Counted from the first letter of the stretch, positions 1-10,204 are shown. The stretch is 64,000 nt of DNA from Hylemonella sp. (GCF_027532185.1 NZ_JAPZSV010000003.1:930001-994000), one strand, 5' to 3'. Made by a program: numbers and translations. Notes: generated by a model from the sequence alone, not told the origin.

Positions 1-2304
1 GTCGGGCAAGGGAATGAGCTTGCCCTCCAGGCGCATGGCATCGGCCGACTGGCGGAAGGCCGCAGCGCTGCGCCCGGCGTCCTTGCCGGCGGCAATGTCT
101 TCCACCCACAGGCCCAGGCCCTGCAACGCCGTGTTGGACAGCTGCAGCAGCTCCGGCCGGGCGGGCAGCTGCTCGGCCAGCCAGCTGTTCATCATCTGCT
201 CCATGGCCCATGCGGCTTCACCGAACTCGTTGAAGCTCACCATGCGCGAGCTGCCCTTGAGGGTGTGGAAGGCACGGCGCAGCGTGGTCTGCTGCGACAG
301 GTCGGCCGGGTCTTCGAGCAGGGCCGAGACGGCGTCCAGACCGTTGCGCACCACTTCACGTGCCTCTTCGAGGAAGATGTCGCGCAACTCGGCGCCGTCG
401 TCCTCACCCACGTCCGCCGCGGCAGGCGCAGCAGCAGCAGCGGGCCGCGCCGGCGCCGGCGCCGGTGCGGGCGCGGCGGCAGCCGGCGCTGGCGTGATCA
501 CCGGCAGGGGGAGAGGCTCGGGCGCCACGGCGGCGGCCTCACGCTCCCGGCCCATCAGCGGCTTGAACTCACCGGCTTCCTCGTCATAGACGAACAGCTT
601 CTTGGCCAGCGCACGCTGGTAACTCAGCATGTCGATCAGGAAACCCAGGGCGCCCAGGCTGTTGCCGAACTTCTCGAACACGCCCGAACGCGCGGCGTCC
701 TCGGCGATGGTGTCGACCAGGAACTTCTCGACCGTGTCACGCATGCGCACGGTCGCCAGCGAGGCCTGATCCAGGCCCAGCACGGAGAACACACCACGCA
801 TCTGCGCGAGCTGGTTGGGCACGTCGTTGAGCGGTGCCTTGTCCTTGGGGTTGCGGAAGAAGGTGTCGAGCGATTTCTCGATTTCGGTCAGGCCGGTGCG
901 CAGCTCCTCAACCACACTGCCCATGGTCTGGCGATCGCTGACGCGACGGTAGAGCTCCTCCATCCAGGGCTCCAGCGGCTCGGGCTGCCCCCCCGAGATC
1001 ACATGGTCCAGCCGGCGGGCCAGACGGTCGCTGCGCTCGCGCATATTGGCGGTCTCGGTCGGATCCATGTCCTCGTAAGCCGCATCCAGATACAGGATGG
1101 AGGTGGCCACTTCCATGGCCACCGGTGTGGTGGGCGGCTCGCCCGAGCGCACCGTGCTGTCCACGGCCTTGAGCAGGCCACGCGCCAGTTCCTTGTTCTC
1201 GGGGTGCAGCTTGAGCAGGGATTCACCGACCTGGGTGAACTGTTCGGACACGACCTTGAGACGGTTGGTGTCCCCGCCGGACAGGGCCGACCAGGTTTCG
1301 GTGGCGGTGGCGATGCGCTTGCGCGCCTGCACCAGCACGGCCGGATCAAAACGGCCGTACTGGGGCGTCTCGTAATTGACGGCGCGCGACTCGGCCAGGC
1401 CATAAGCCTGGCGCACTGCCGCCAGCACCGGGGCCGCCGAGGCGTCCGCGGGCACGGCCTGGGCACAGAAGAACAGCAGGTCCTGGGCCAGCCGGTCCGA
1501 CACCCCGGCCGAGCCTTTGGACAGGCTGGTGTATTGCATGAGCACGCGCGAGGCAGCGCGCTTCACATACACATCCGGCGGACAGAGCTTGAGCGCCAGC
1601 GCCTCGAAGTAGGCCGCGGCGATCTTCCAGAAAGCGCGTTCTTCCAGCGTCTGCTGACCGGCCGCGAGGCCGAGGCAGACGTCGCGCAGGGATTTGGCCG
1701 AGGACACGCTACCGCTCTTGACCACCTTGAGCACCGCGGTGTCCAGCTGCGTGCGCACCGCTGGCTCGTAGCGCAGGGGCTCGGCTGAGGGCGCGTCGAC
1801 ATCGATCCAGCGCCAGGCATGGGGCCAGAGTTCGGCCGGGTGGATGCGCTCTTCGCCCACGAGCTCAAGCACATCGCGGTACTGAGGGAAGAGGGCCACG
1901 GGCGAGCCCGACTTGCCGCGGAGCACCCCTTCAAGGTATTCCACCAGCGCGAAGCCGGCACGCTCTACCTTGGTGGCAGCTTCTTCGCTGCAGGATTCGG
2001 GGCGCTCGACGAACTTCTGTGCCAGCGCCTCCATGGAACGCAGCACCTTGGCTGGCTCGGGCAGGCCCACCATCTCCAGTGCTCCGACGGCCTGGTGCAG
2101 CTGCTGCCGTGCAATGCGCAGCTGGCTGGCATCGAGCGATTCGAGGTCCGAGCCGCGCGCCATTTCAGCGTCGCGCACGAAGCGACGGATGGCCTTGCTC
2201 GCGCCATCGAGCGACTTGCGCAGCTCCTCCAGCACCCAGGCCAAGGGGCCCAGGTCATTGAGCTGCTGATCGTTGTCGCCGCTTCCGGCTGCGAGGGCTT
2301 GCAT
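1..2304 (-). CDS. chpA: ChpA/PilL-type hybrid histidine kinase, N-terminal part (cut by window edge)
   Basis: The minus-strand frame starts at ATG 2304 and runs open for 768 codons to base 1, so the kinase, CheW and receiver parts expected in ChpA lie outside the window. The first ~590 residues are helical, as in the multi-Hpt N-terminus of ChpA/PilL. An Ala/Pro-rich linker (about residues 602-628) precedes a clear histidine phosphotransfer domain with FHTLKGSSRM, whose phosphorylatable His is about residue 680. It follows pilJ by 30 bases and is last in the pilGHIJ-chpA order seen here; no pilK (CheR-like) gene lies between pilJ and chpA. Role: CheA-like signalling to PilG/PilH in type IV pilus (twitching) control. 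Family assignment is firm from context; total domain count cannot be seen. Confidence 0.85.
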   Translation of the reverse strand, partial: MQALAAGSGDNDQQLNDLGPLAWVLEELRKSLDGASKAIRRFVRDAEMARGSDLESLDASQLRIARQQLHQAVGALEMVGLPEPAKVLRSMEALAQKFVERPESCSEEAATKVERAGFALVEYLEGVLRGKSGSPVALFPQYRDVLELVGEERIHPAELWPHAWRWIDVDAPSAEPLRYEPAVRTQLDTAVLKVVKSGSVSSAKSLRDVCLGLAAGQQTLEERAFWKIAAAYFEALALKLCPPDVYVKRAASRVLMQYTSLSKGSAGVSDRLAQDLLFFCAQAVPADASAAPVLAAVRQAYGLAESRAVNYETPQYGRFDPAVLVQARKRIATATETWSALSGGDTNRLKVVSEQFTQVGESLLKLHPENKELARGLLKAVDSTVRSGEPPTTPVAMEVATSILYLDAAYEDMDPTETANMRERSDRLARRLDHVISGGQPEPLEPWMEELYRRVSDRQTMGSVVEELRTGLTEIEKSLDTFFRNPKDKAPLNDVPNQLAQMRGVFSVLGLDQASLATVRMRDTVEKFLVDTIAEDAARSGVFEKFGNSLGALGFLIDMLSYQRALAKKLFVYDEEAGEFKPLMGREREAAAVAPEPLPLPVITPAPAAAAPAPAPAPARPAAAAAPAAADVGEDDGAELRDIFLEEAREVVRNGLDAVSALLEDPADLSQQTTLRRAFHTLKGSSRMVSFNEFGEAAWAMEQMMNSWLAEQLPARPELLQLSNTALQGLGLWVEDIAAGKDAGRSAAAFRQSADAMRLEGKLIPLPD

Positions 2305-2334
2305 GGATACGGAGCTCCTGCGGGAACCTGGGAA

Positions 2335-4575
2335 TCAGGAAATCTTGAATCGCGCCACCGACTGGCGCAGCTCTTCGGCCATGCGCGACAGTTCGCGCAC
2401 CTGGGCTGCCGTGGCGCGGGTACCTTCACCCGTCTGCTCGGTCACCGCGAAGATGTGCTGGATGTTGTCGGCCACCACACTGGCCATCGCGGCTTCCTTG
2501 GAGGTCGAATCTGAAATCTGCTCAATCAGTTCGGCGAGTCGGCGCGACACGCGGTCGATCTCGGTCAGCGCGGTACCGGCGTTGTCGGAGAGTCGTGCCC
2601 CCTCGACCACACCCTGCGTGGAACGCTCCATGGCGGCCACGGCATCCTGCGTGTCAGTCTGAATCGCCTTCACCAGCGCCGAGATCTGGCGCGTGGCATC
2701 CGCGGAACGTTCGGCCAGTCGCTGCACTTCTTCCGCCACCACCGAGAAGCCGCGACCGGCTTCACCGGCCGACGCGGCCTGGATGGCGGCGTTCAGGGCC
2801 AGCACGTTGGTCTGTTCGGTAATGTCCGAGATCAGCTCCGTGATTTCACCGATCTCCTGCGAGGATTCACCCAGGCGCTTGATTCGCTTGGAAGTGTCCT
2901 GGATCTGGTCACGGATGGCGTTCATACCGCCGATGGCGTCCTGCACGGCCTTGAGACCGGACTCGGCAGCTTGCAGGGACTGGCGCGCCACCGCAGCCGA
3001 TTCCTGCGCCTGATGCGAGACCTGGTTGATGCGGGTCGACATGTCCACGACCGAGCGACCGGTTTCGCGGATCTCGTGCAGCTGTTCGTTGGAGGCAGCC
3101 AGCAGCTCGGTGGAGGTCTGGTCCACCTCGGCCGTCGTCTGCGCCACCTGGGCCGCCGTGTTCTGCACGTTGCCCACCAGCAGTCGCAGTTCTTCCACCG
3201 TGTAGTTCACCGAGTCGGCGATGGCACCCGTGATGTCCTCGGTCACCGTGGCTTCCTGCGTCAGATCGCCTTCGGCCACTGTCTGCAGTTCGTTCATCAG
3301 TCGCAGAATGGCGGCCTGGTTGGCGTCGTTCACACGCTTGGCCTCCTGCTCCTGGCGCTCGGCTTCGAGTCGCTGCGCTTCGGCCGTCACTTGGCGACGG
3401 CGGCTGTCCATCAGCTGCACGCGGGCGAGGCCGGCCGCGCAGATCAGGGCAAAGATGGCCGCACCGACCAGCGCCAGCAGCGAGGTGGGGCCCAGGCCCG
3501 TGCGCGTGGCCAGCTGGGCCTGCAGACCTTCCAGGTCGCGACGCAGCGGCTCGGAATCGTTGATCACGGTGATCTGGGCGCTACGCGCCGAGACCAGGCC
3601 CTGCAGGTTGCCCAGAATCGCGCCGGCCTGGGTGCGGGTCTGCTCGTAGAGCTTGATCAGCGCATCGATCTGCTCGCGCGTCTGCGGATCCTTGGTGGCG
3701 TTCAGACGCAGCTCGGGGCTGCCGTCGAGCAGACCCTGGGCGATTTCCTTGAAGGAGTTCAGGTCCTTGCCCAGCAGGAACACGGCTTCCGGGCTCACAC
3801 CCTCGGCCGTCAGGAATTCGTTGGAGGATTTGCCGATGCGCTGGGTCAACATCACGAGCTGGCCGGCGGCCGAGATCTCGGCCGCGCTGGCGTTCTGCTG
3901 CAGCTTGAGCGACGACACCGTCTCGGCGATTTCCAGCAGGTCGGAAGACTGGCGGTTGATGGTGCGCAGAGCCGTACCCACCTGGGTCAGGATCTTTTCC
4001 TGCGCCAGAATCGCCGCCGCACTCTTCTCGGCACGCTCCATCAGGGGCAGCACCTTGTCGAGCTCGGGGACGAGGTCGGCATCGATGGGCTCCAGACGCT
4101 GGGCATAGTCACCATTTTTCAGGCCGCGCAGGGTACGCGCCAGGTAGTCCGAACTTTCACGCACTTCAGCAAAGGCCGCCGGCACGCCCACCAGGGCCTG
4201 CGACACGGACTTGGCCAGACGCTGCGACTGCATCAGGGACTGGCCGGTGGCGTTCAGCTGCTGGGCCACGCGGTCAGCAGCCGTCAGGGCCACGAAGGCG
4301 ATCGCACCGAGCATCACCAGCGCCAGACCCAGCAGCCACCACAGCAGACGCTGCTGTTCGGCGATGGGGCGGCGACCCAGCAGGGGCACGCTCACCAGAT
4401 CGTCCTGGTCCAGGGCCACCGGCTCGGGCGCGTCCTGCAACAGGGTGTCCGCCTTCTCGGCGCCGGGGCCGCGCGGCAAAGCCGTCAGATCATCGGGCAT
4501 GGCCAGGCTCAGCCCGACGCTCTGCTCGGTATCGGGCGTCTTCTTCTTGCCAAAGAGTTTGTTGAGGACGGACAT
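2335..4575 (-). CDS. pilJ: PilJ-type methyl-accepting chemotaxis protein
   Basis: 746-residue transducer of the Pil-Chp system. An ~77-residue cytoplasmic N-terminus is followed by TM1 (about 78-98), a periplasmic sensory region (about 100-362) and TM2 (about 364-385). A HAMP-like segment and a long coiled-coil signalling domain follow. The kinase-contact hairpin is at about residues 593-615 (ALNAAIQAASAGEAGRGF), followed by the usual RLAERS stretch. PilJ receives pilus or surface signals and controls ChpA kinase activity through PilI. It lies directly between pilI and chpA on the same strand. The long pre-TM1 segment is typical of betaproteobacterial PilJ. Confidence 0.93.
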   Translation of the reverse strand: MSVLNKLFGKKKTPDTEQSVGLSLAMPDDLTALPRGPGAEKADTLLQDAPEPVALDQDDLVSVPLLGRRPIAEQQRLLWWLLGLALVMLGAIAFVALTAADRVAQQLNATGQSLMQSQRLAKSVSQALVGVPAAFAEVRESSDYLARTLRGLKNGDYAQRLEPIDADLVPELDKVLPLMERAEKSAAAILAQEKILTQVGTALRTINRQSSDLLEIAETVSSLKLQQNASAAEISAAGQLVMLTQRIGKSSNEFLTAEGVSPEAVFLLGKDLNSFKEIAQGLLDGSPELRLNATKDPQTREQIDALIKLYEQTRTQAGAILGNLQGLVSARSAQITVINDSEPLRRDLEGLQAQLATRTGLGPTSLLALVGAAIFALICAAGLARVQLMDSRRRQVTAEAQRLEAERQEQEAKRVNDANQAAILRLMNELQTVAEGDLTQEATVTEDITGAIADSVNYTVEELRLLVGNVQNTAAQVAQTTAEVDQTSTELLAASNEQLHEIRETGRSVVDMSTRINQVSHQAQESAAVARQSLQAAESGLKAVQDAIGGMNAIRDQIQDTSKRIKRLGESSQEIGEITELISDITEQTNVLALNAAIQAASAGEAGRGFSVVAEEVQRLAERSADATRQISALVKAIQTDTQDAVAAMERSTQGVVEGARLSDNAGTALTEIDRVSRRLAELIEQISDSTSKEAAMASVVADNIQHIFAVTEQTGEGTRATAAQVRELSRMAEELRQSVARFKIS

Positions 4576-4610
4576 GTTGCAACCTTCAGGTTCGTTAGGG
4601 TGGCCTGACT

Positions 4611-5138
4611 TCAGGCACTGATGCTCAAAAACTCGCTCATCTGCGACAGCTGCTGCAGGTTGATTTCCTGCCAGCGGCTGCCGTCGGCATCGACGTAGCG
4701 GTTGCCGAAATAGGACGGCGCATCTTCGGGGGGCGGCTCGGAACCGGAAAACGCCCCCACGTGGCGCAGGCCTGCCAGGGAGTCAATCAGCAGGCAGCAA
4801 TTGATGTCCAGGGCGACGTTGAAGGTCACCACGCTGGCCTCGGCCCAGTACTGCTCGGTCCGCAGCGGCGCCTTGCCGACGATGAAGGACGCCAGGTCCA
4901 CCACACCGTAGAGGCCGCCGCGCAGGTTCACGACGCCCAGGAACCAGGACTGCGAATAGGGCACCGCCTGCACCGAGGGCAGCGGAAAAATCTCACCGGA
5001 CTGGGCCAGGGGAAGCAGGTAGTCCTGCCCACCGGCGCGCACGGCCAGCCACGAAATGGAGAGACCTTCGGCCTTGGCCGCCTGCAGTCGGTTGGCGAGA
5101 CGAGCCTGGAGGTCCCTGAGAGCTTCGCGATTGGCCAT
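4611..5138 (-). CDS. pilI: PilI, CheW-like coupling protein
   Basis: 175-residue protein with a single CheW-like domain. Typical elements are the WLAVRAGGQDYLLPL strand near residues 29-43 and the NLRGGLYGVVDL segment near residues 92-103. It should couple the transducer PilJ to the kinase ChpA at the inner membrane. It sits 9 bases after pilH and 35 bases before pilJ on the same strand, so it is part of the pil-chp operon. Start ATG at 5138. No unusual features seen. Confidence 0.92.
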   Translation of the reverse strand: MANREALRDLQARLANRLQAAKAEGLSISWLAVRAGGQDYLLPLAQSGEIFPLPSVQAVPYSQSWFLGVVNLRGGLYGVVDLASFIVGKAPLRTEQYWAEASVVTFNVALDINCCLLIDSLAGLRHVGAFSGSEPPPEDAPSYFGNRYVDADGSRWQEINLQQLSQMSEFLSISA

Positions 5139-5147
5139 GGGTGGTGG

Positions 5148-5513
5148 TCAGCCCAGCGCCTTGATCTTGCCCAGCAGCTCGGCCTCGTCCACCGGCTTGG
5201 TCACGTAGTCACGCGCACCCTGGCGCATCCCCCAGACACGGTCGGTCTCCAGGTTCTTGCTGGTGCAGATGATGATCGGGATGTCGGCGTACTCGGGCGT
5301 ACGGTTGATGGCGCGCGTGAGCTGAAAGCCGTTCTGCCCCGGCATCACGACGTCCATCAGGATCAGGTCAGGCTTCTCTTCGGCCAGACGGCGGAAGGCG
5401 TCATCGGCATCCTCCGCGGTCTTGACGGCCATGCCGTTCTTCTGGAGCAGATCGGTGAGAAACATCAACTCCGTCTTGGAATCATCGACGATCAGAACTT
5501 TGCGGATGGGCAT
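5148..5513 (-). CDS. pilH: PilH, single-domain response regulator
   Basis: 121-residue CheY-like receiver with acidic pocket D10/D11, phosphoacceptor D54 (LILMDVVMPG) and K106 (VTKP). Start choice: ATG at 5513 shares its A with the pilG stop codon (TGATG), implying translational coupling; a TTG one codon earlier is possible but less likely. In the Pil-Chp system PilH is one of two receivers phosphorylated by ChpA and is generally linked to pilus retraction control or phosphate flux. The PilG/PilH distinction follows gene order, because the two receivers are similar. Confidence 0.92.
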   Translation of the reverse strand: MPIRKVLIVDDSKTELMFLTDLLQKNGMAVKTAEDADDAFRRLAEEKPDLILMDVVMPGQNGFQLTRAINRTPEYADIPIIICTSKNLETDRVWGMRQGARDYVTKPVDEAELLGKIKALG

Positions 5514-5911
5514 CAACTTACTCCTTGCGAGACTATGCCAAACTGCTGCACGGCCTGCAACAACTGGTCTTTGGTGAATGGTTTGGTGAGGTAGTCCTGC
5601 GCGCCGACCATGCGACCACGCGCCTTGTCGAACACACCGTCCTTGGACGAGAGCATGACCACCGGCACCGAAGTGAACTTGGCGTTGCGCTTGATGATGG
5701 CGCAGGTCTGGTAACCGTCGAGACGCGGCATCAGGATGTCGCAGAAGATCAGGTGAGGCTGGTAGTCGTTGACCTTGGCCAGCGCATCAAAGCCATCCTC
5801 CGCCAGCATCACCTCGTGGCCGCCCTGCTTGAGGAAGATCTCGGCACTGCGGCGGATGGTGTTGCTGTCATCGATCACGAGGACCTTGAGGGGCGTGTCT
5901 TGCGTGCTCAC
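5513..5911 (-). CDS. pilG: PilG, single-domain response regulator
   Basis: 132-residue CheY-like receiver with D14/D15, phosphoacceptor D58 (IFCDILMPRLDG) and K110 (LTKPF). The start is GTG at 5911, supported by AGGAG nine bases upstream. It is first in the pilGHIJ-chpA operon. PilG is the receiver associated with pilus extension in the Pil-Chp pathway. The Cys just before the phosphoacceptor Asp is common in PilG orthologues. About 60 bases separate it from the rubredoxin gene upstream on the same strand. Confidence 0.93.
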   Translation of the reverse strand: MSTQDTPLKVLVIDDSNTIRRSAEIFLKQGGHEVMLAEDGFDALAKVNDYQPHLIFCDILMPRLDGYQTCAIIKRNAKFTSVPVVMLSSKDGVFDKARGRMVGAQDYLTKPFTKDQLLQAVQQFGIVSQGVS

Positions 5912-5973
5912 TGAAGGCTACTCCTGATGGCGACCGAACGGGCGATGACGTTCAACATCCTGTGGACTCGGTC

Positions 5974-6147
5974 TCAGATCTGGACCATCTCGAAGTCTTC
6001 CTTGCGCGCCCCGCACTCGGGGCAGGTCCAGTTCATGGGCACATCAGCCCATGCCGTCCCCGGCGCTATGCCATGCTCCGGATCGCCGGCCGCTTCGTCA
6101 TAAATCCAGCCACAGATCAGACACATCCAGGTTTTGTTGTCGCTCAC
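5974..6147 (-). CDS. rubA: Rubredoxin
   Basis: A 57-residue protein read from GTG 6147 to TGA 5974. It has the two knuckles that bind the single iron: CLICGW and CPECGA, spaced 30 residues apart, with the conserved Tyr/Asp segment WIYDEAAGD between. Length and spacing are those of a one-iron rubredoxin, a small cytoplasmic electron carrier. GTG is chosen because it gives the usual ~55-residue length and has GAAGGT upstream; an ATG eight codons in would give 50 residues and is less likely. It precedes pilG on the same strand and is divergent from thiD, the usual place for this gene in Burkholderiales. Confidence 0.93.
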   Translation of the reverse strand: MSDNKTWMCLICGWIYDEAAGDPEHGIAPGTAWADVPMNWTCPECGARKEDFEMVQI

Positions 6148-6261
6148 AGCTTACGAGACCTTCGAATAGAATGCAACATTGTACAAAGTGAAAAGCGCCC
6201 TCCGACGGCTTTCACGCAACGACTTGTCGTATTCTGCCTGAGTACACACACAGGCCAGCCC

Positions 6262-7179
6262 ATGCAAACCCCAGCCACCGAGGACAGCACCCACGACTCC
6301 GGTCAGCCGCCCTGCGTGCTGGTCTTCAATGCCAACGATCCCAGCGGCGCCGGCGGACTCTCCGGCGATGTCAGCGCCATTGCCTCGGCCGGCGCCCACG
6401 CGCTGCCCGTGATCACGGGCACCTATGCCCGCGACACGGCCGAGACCTTCGATCACTTTCCCTTCGAGGAAGAGGTCGTGGCCGAGCAGGCCCGCAGCCT
6501 GCTTGAAGACGTGACCATGCAGGCGATCAAGGTGGGCTTCGTGGGCACCCCCGAGAACCTCAGTGCGATTGCCGAGATCGCCACCGACTACCCGGACCTG
6601 CCGCTGATCGCCTACATGCCCAACCTCTCGTGGTGGAGCGAGGTGCAGATCGACCTCTATCTGGATGCCTTTCAGGAGCTGGTTTTGCCCCAGACGACAG
6701 TGTTGGTCGGAAACCACAGCACCCTGTGGCGCTGGCTGCTGCCGGACTGGGAGGGCGAGCGCAGCCCGACGGCACGCGACATCGCCCGCGCTGCCGGTGA
6801 GTACGGCGTGCCCTACACCCTGGTCACCGGCATCCCGGCCGCCGAGCAACACATCGAGAACGTGCTGGCCTCCCCGCAGACCACCTTGGCCAGCGAGAAG
6901 TTCGAGCGTTTCGAGGCCGTGTTCTCCGGCGCCGGCGACACCCTGAGCGCCACCCTGGCGGCCCTGGTGGCCAGCGGCTGCGATCTGGGCGAAGCCTTTG
7001 TCGAAGCCCTGGGCTATCTGGACCACTGCCTGGACGGCGGCTTTCGCCCCGGCATGGGCCATGTGATCCCGGATCGCCTGTTCTGGGCCCAGGCCGACAC
7101 CGAAGACGAAACCGACGAAGATGAGGCCGAAGGCCCGGCCTCCACCATGGAACTGCCTCCGCATGACACCCAGCACTGA
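6262..7179 (+). CDS. thiD: ThiD-like hydroxymethylpyrimidine (phosphate) kinase
   Basis: 305-residue ribokinase-fold protein. The N-terminal substrate motif is [15 protein letters not shown] (residues 22-36, compare AGSDPSGGAG in ThiD) and the C-terminal catalytic loop is [15 protein letters not shown] with the general-base Asp. ThiD phosphorylates HMP and HMP-P for thiamine pyrophosphate synthesis. Start ATG 6262 is the first Met before the conserved region. The last ~25 residues form a strongly acidic tail ([13 protein letters not shown]), which is unusual for ThiD and has no known role. The gene overlaps hemL by 17 bases, so the two are probably co-transcribed. The first motif departs from textbook ThiD, so a broader pyrimidine or sugar kinase role is possible. 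Confidence 0.8.
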   Translation: MQTPATEDSTHDSGQPPCVLVFNANDPSGAGGLSGDVSAIASAGAHALPVITGTYARDTAETFDHFPFEEEVVAEQARSLLEDVTMQAIKVGFVGTPENLSAIAEIATDYPDLPLIAYMPNLSWWSEVQIDLYLDAFQELVLPQTTVLVGNHSTLWRWLLPDWEGERSPTARDIARAAGEYGVPYTLVTGIPAAEQHIENVLASPQTTLASEKFERFEAVFSGAGDTLSATLAALVASGCDLGEAFVEALGYLDHCLDGGFRPGMGHVIPDRLFWAQADTEDETDEDEAEGPASTMELPPHDTQH

Positions 7180-8470
7180 CCGCAACGACACCCTCTTCGA
7201 ACGCGCCAAGCGCGTCATTCCCGGTGGCGTCAACTCGCCCGTGCGCGCCTTCCGCGCCGTGGGTGGCACGCCGCGCTTCGTGCAACGCGCACAAGGCGCC
7301 CACTTCTGGGATGCCGAGGGCCGGCGCTACATCGACTACATCGGGTCCTGGGGCCCCATGATCCTGGGCCACGGCCACCCCGCCGTGCTGGAAGCCGTGC
7401 AGAAGGCCGCCGTCGACGGCTTCTCCTACGGCGCTCCGACCGAGCGCGAGGTCGAGCTGGCCGAGGAAATCCTGAAGTTCGTGCCCTCGATGGAGATGGT
7501 GCGCCTGGTGAGTTCAGGCACCGAAGCCGGCATGAGCGCCCTGCGCCTGGCGCGCGGCGCTACGGGCCGCAGCAAGATCATCAAGTTCGAGGGCTGTTAC
7601 CACGGCCACGCCGATGCCCTGCTGGTCAAGGCGGGCTCGGGCCTGGCCACCTTCGGCAACCCCACGAGTGCCGGCGTGCCTGCCGAGGTGGTGCAGCACA
7701 CCCTGGTGCTCGAGTACAACAATCTGCAGCAGCTTGAAGAGGCGTTTGCCCTGCACGGCCAGGACTTGGCCTGCGTGATGATCGAACCCATCGCGGGCAA
7801 TATGAATTTCGTGCGCGCCTCGGTACCGTTCATGAAGCGCTGCCGCGAGCTCTGCAGCCAGCACGGTGCGCTGCTGGTCTTCGACGAGGTCATGACGGGT
7901 TTTCGCGTGGCCCTGGGCAGCGCCCAGAGCGTCTATGCCCGACTCATTCCCGGCTTCCGTCCTGACCTCACGGTGCTCGGCAAGGTCATTGGCGGCGGCA
8001 TGCCGCTGGCGGCCTTTGGCGGCCCGCGCGCCATCATGGAGCAGCTCGCCCCCCTGGGCCCGGTCTACCAGGCCGGCACCCTCTCGGGCAACCCGGTGGC
8101 CACGGCCTGCGGCCTGGCCACGCTGCGCGAGATCGCCAAGCCTGGCTTCTATGAAGATCTGAGCCGCAAGACCCGCGCGCTGATGGCGGGGCTGAAAGCC
8201 GCCGCGGATGCAGAAGGCGTCTCCTTCTGCGCCGACAGCGAAGGCGGCATGTTCGGCTTCTTCCTGCTGGCCGAACTGCCGCAGAACTACGCCACGGTCA
8301 TGAAGACCGAGGGCGCGAAGTTCAACCGGCTCTTCCACGGCCTGCTCGATCGCGGCATTTACATCGCCCCGGCGCTCTACGAAGCCGGCTTCGTGAGCGC
8401 AGCCCACAGTGAGGAGGACATCGCAGCGACAGTCGCCGCGGCGCGTGAGGTCTTCAAGACGCTGCGCTGA
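7163..8470 (+). CDS. hemL: Glutamate-1-semialdehyde 2,1-aminomutase
   Basis: 435-residue PLP enzyme making 5-aminolevulinate in the C5 tetrapyrrole (haem) pathway. Visible features are the N-terminal [12 protein letters not shown] signature, the GTEA substrate segment, the aspartate of [10 protein letters not shown] (residues 239-248), and the PLP lysine in [16 protein letters not shown] (K274). Length matches the family. Start ATG 7163 lies inside the end of thiD (17-base overlap), which fits translational coupling. A strong bidirectional terminator follows 20 bases after the stop. Confidence 0.97.
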   Translation: MTPSTDRNDTLFERAKRVIPGGVNSPVRAFRAVGGTPRFVQRAQGAHFWDAEGRRYIDYIGSWGPMILGHGHPAVLEAVQKAAVDGFSYGAPTEREVELAEEILKFVPSMEMVRLVSSGTEAGMSALRLARGATGRSKIIKFEGCYHGHADALLVKAGSGLATFGNPTSAGVPAEVVQHTLVLEYNNLQQLEEAFALHGQDLACVMIEPIAGNMNFVRASVPFMKRCRELCSQHGALLVFDEVMTGFRVALGSAQSVYARLIPGFRPDLTVLGKVIGGGMPLAAFGGPRAIMEQLAPLGPVYQAGTLSGNPVATACGLATLREIAKPGFYEDLSRKTRALMAGLKAAADAEGVSFCADSEGGMFGFFLLAELPQNYATVMKTEGAKFNRLFHGLLDRGIYIAPALYEAGFVSAAHSEEDIAATVAAAREVFKTLR

Positions 8471-8489
8471 GCGCTGCAAGCATCCCAAT

Positions 8490-8517
8490 AAAAAAGCGAC
8501 CCGCGGGTCGCTTTTTT
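8490..8517. terminator. Bidirectional intrinsic terminator between hemL and purH
   Basis: A perfect palindrome GCGACCC-GC-GGGTCGC (8496-8511) is flanked by six A on the left and six T on the right. On either strand it gives a GC stem followed by a U tract. It sits between the convergent genes hemL and purH and should end both transcripts. Confidence 0.95.
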
Positions 8518-8537
8518 GTTTCTGGCAACACCGTCGC

Positions 8538-10154
8538 TCAGTGACGGAAGTGGCGCACACCACTGAAGACCATCGCGACACCGCGCTCGTTCGCCGCATC
8601 GATGACCTCCTGATCGCGCATGGAGCCCCCAGGCTGGATCACGCAGGTGGCACCATGGTCGATGACCACGTCCAGGCCATCTCGGAAGGGGAAGAAGGCA
8701 TCGCTGGCCACGGCCGTGCCCTGCAGTGAAAGCTTGGCATGCTCGGCCTTGATGCTGGCGATACGCGCCGAATCGAGGCGACTCATCTGGCCTGCGCCCA
8801 CACCCATGGTCATGCCGTCCTTGCAGAAGACGATGGCATTGCTCTTGACGAACTTGGCCACCTTCCACGCAAAGAGCAGGTCCTCGATCTGCTGCGCCGT
8901 CGGCGCGAGTTTGGTCACGACCTTGAGGTCGCTGCGCTGCAGCTCGTGGTTGTCGGCGGTCTGAATCAGCAGGCCCGAGCCCACGCGCTTGACGTCATGC
9001 GAGTTGAGGCCACGCTCCCAGGCCGTCTTGCCGTCACGCTTGACACCATCGAGCGAGATCTGCAGCACGCGCACATTGGCCTTGGCCTTGAACAGCTCCA
9101 GCGCCTCGGCTGTGTAGGCCGGCGCCATCAGCACCTCGACGAACTGCTTGCTCACGGCCTGCGCGACTGCGAGGTCCACCGTGCGGTTGAAGGCAATGAT
9201 GCCGCCAAAGGCCGAGGTGGGGTCGGTCTGGAAGGCCTTGCTATAGGCCTCGTGTGCATCCTTGCCCACGGCCACGCCGCAGGGGTTGGCGTGCTTGACG
9301 ATGACACAGGCCGGCGCCTCGAAAGTCTTGACGCACTCCCAGGCCGCATCGCCGTCGGCGATGTTGTTGTAGCTCAGCTCCTTGCCCTGCAGCTGTTGGG
9401 CCGACACCAGGGAACCGGGGGCCGGGTAGAGGTCGCGATAAAACGCCGCCGACTGGTGCGGGTTCTCGCCATAGCGCAGGTCCTGGAGCTTGACGAAGTT
9501 GCTGTTGGACTGGCCCGAGAAAGGCAGCAGGGTGGGCGCGCCGCCCGCGATGCCCGCTTCGACGTCCACCGATGACAGGTAGTTGCTGATGGCCGCGTCG
9601 TACTGGCTGATGCGGTTGAAAGCCGCCACCGACAGCGCGAAGCGCAGCTTGTCCGAGAGCTTGCAGGATCCGGTCGCATGCGTGGCCTTGAGCTCCGCCA
9701 GCACAGCCGGGTACTGCGAGGCGTCGGTCAGCACACCGACGTCCTTCCAGTTCTTGGCCGCGCTGCGCACCATGGCCGGGCCACCGATGTCGATGTTCTC
9801 GATGGCGTCTTCCAGCGTACAGCCGGGCTTGGCCACCGTGGCCTCGAAGGGATAGAGGTTGACCACGAGCAGGTCGATGGTGTCGATGCCGTGGCTCTTC
9901 AGCGCGGCCATGTGCTCGGGCACGTCGCGGCGCGCCAGCAGGCCGCCGTGCACCTTGGGGTGCAGGGTCTTGACGCGGCCGTCGAGCATCTCGGGAAAAG
10001 CTGTGACTTCGGCCACCTCGGCCACGGGCAGCTTAGCCTCGGCCAGCAGCTTGGCGGTGCCGCCGGTGGAGATCAGCTTGACGCCCAGCGCATGCAGGGC
10101 CTGGGCGAATTCGACGATGCCGGTCTTGTCGGAAACGGAGAGAAGTGCGTTCAT
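8538..10154 (-). CDS. purH: Bifunctional AICAR formyltransferase / IMP cyclohydrolase
   Basis: 538-residue enzyme for the last two steps of de novo IMP synthesis. The N-terminal MGS-like IMP cyclohydrolase domain begins [15 protein letters not shown] and carries STGGT and [15 protein letters not shown]. The C-terminal transformylase domain carries the catalytic KHANPCG motif and DPTSAFGG. Length is standard. Start ATG 10154. It lies 50 bases after fis on the same strand, so it is probably read with dusB-fis; the shared terminator with hemL lies just beyond its stop. Confidence 0.97.
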   Translation of the reverse strand: MNALLSVSDKTGIVEFAQALHALGVKLISTGGTAKLLAEAKLPVAEVAEVTAFPEMLDGRVKTLHPKVHGGLLARRDVPEHMAALKSHGIDTIDLLVVNLYPFEATVAKPGCTLEDAIENIDIGGPAMVRSAAKNWKDVGVLTDASQYPAVLAELKATHATGSCKLSDKLRFALSVAAFNRISQYDAAISNYLSSVDVEAGIAGGAPTLLPFSGQSNSNFVKLQDLRYGENPHQSAAFYRDLYPAPGSLVSAQQLQGKELSYNNIADGDAAWECVKTFEAPACVIVKHANPCGVAVGKDAHEAYSKAFQTDPTSAFGGIIAFNRTVDLAVAQAVSKQFVEVLMAPAYTAEALELFKAKANVRVLQISLDGVKRDGKTAWERGLNSHDVKRVGSGLLIQTADNHELQRSDLKVVTKLAPTAQQIEDLLFAWKVAKFVKSNAIVFCKDGMTMGVGAGQMSRLDSARIASIKAEHAKLSLQGTAVASDAFFPFRDGLDVVIDHGATCVIQPGGSMRDQEVIDAANERGVAMVFSGVRHFRH

Positions 10155-10204
10155 TCTTGTGTTGGATCAGTTGGGGGCAGAGCTGAAGGCTCGACCCGCA
10201 AGGT

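Noticed and set aside
265-1788. A 507-codon plus-strand frame at the left end
   Set aside because: Antisense to chpA, whose Hpt domain and linker read clearly on the minus strand.
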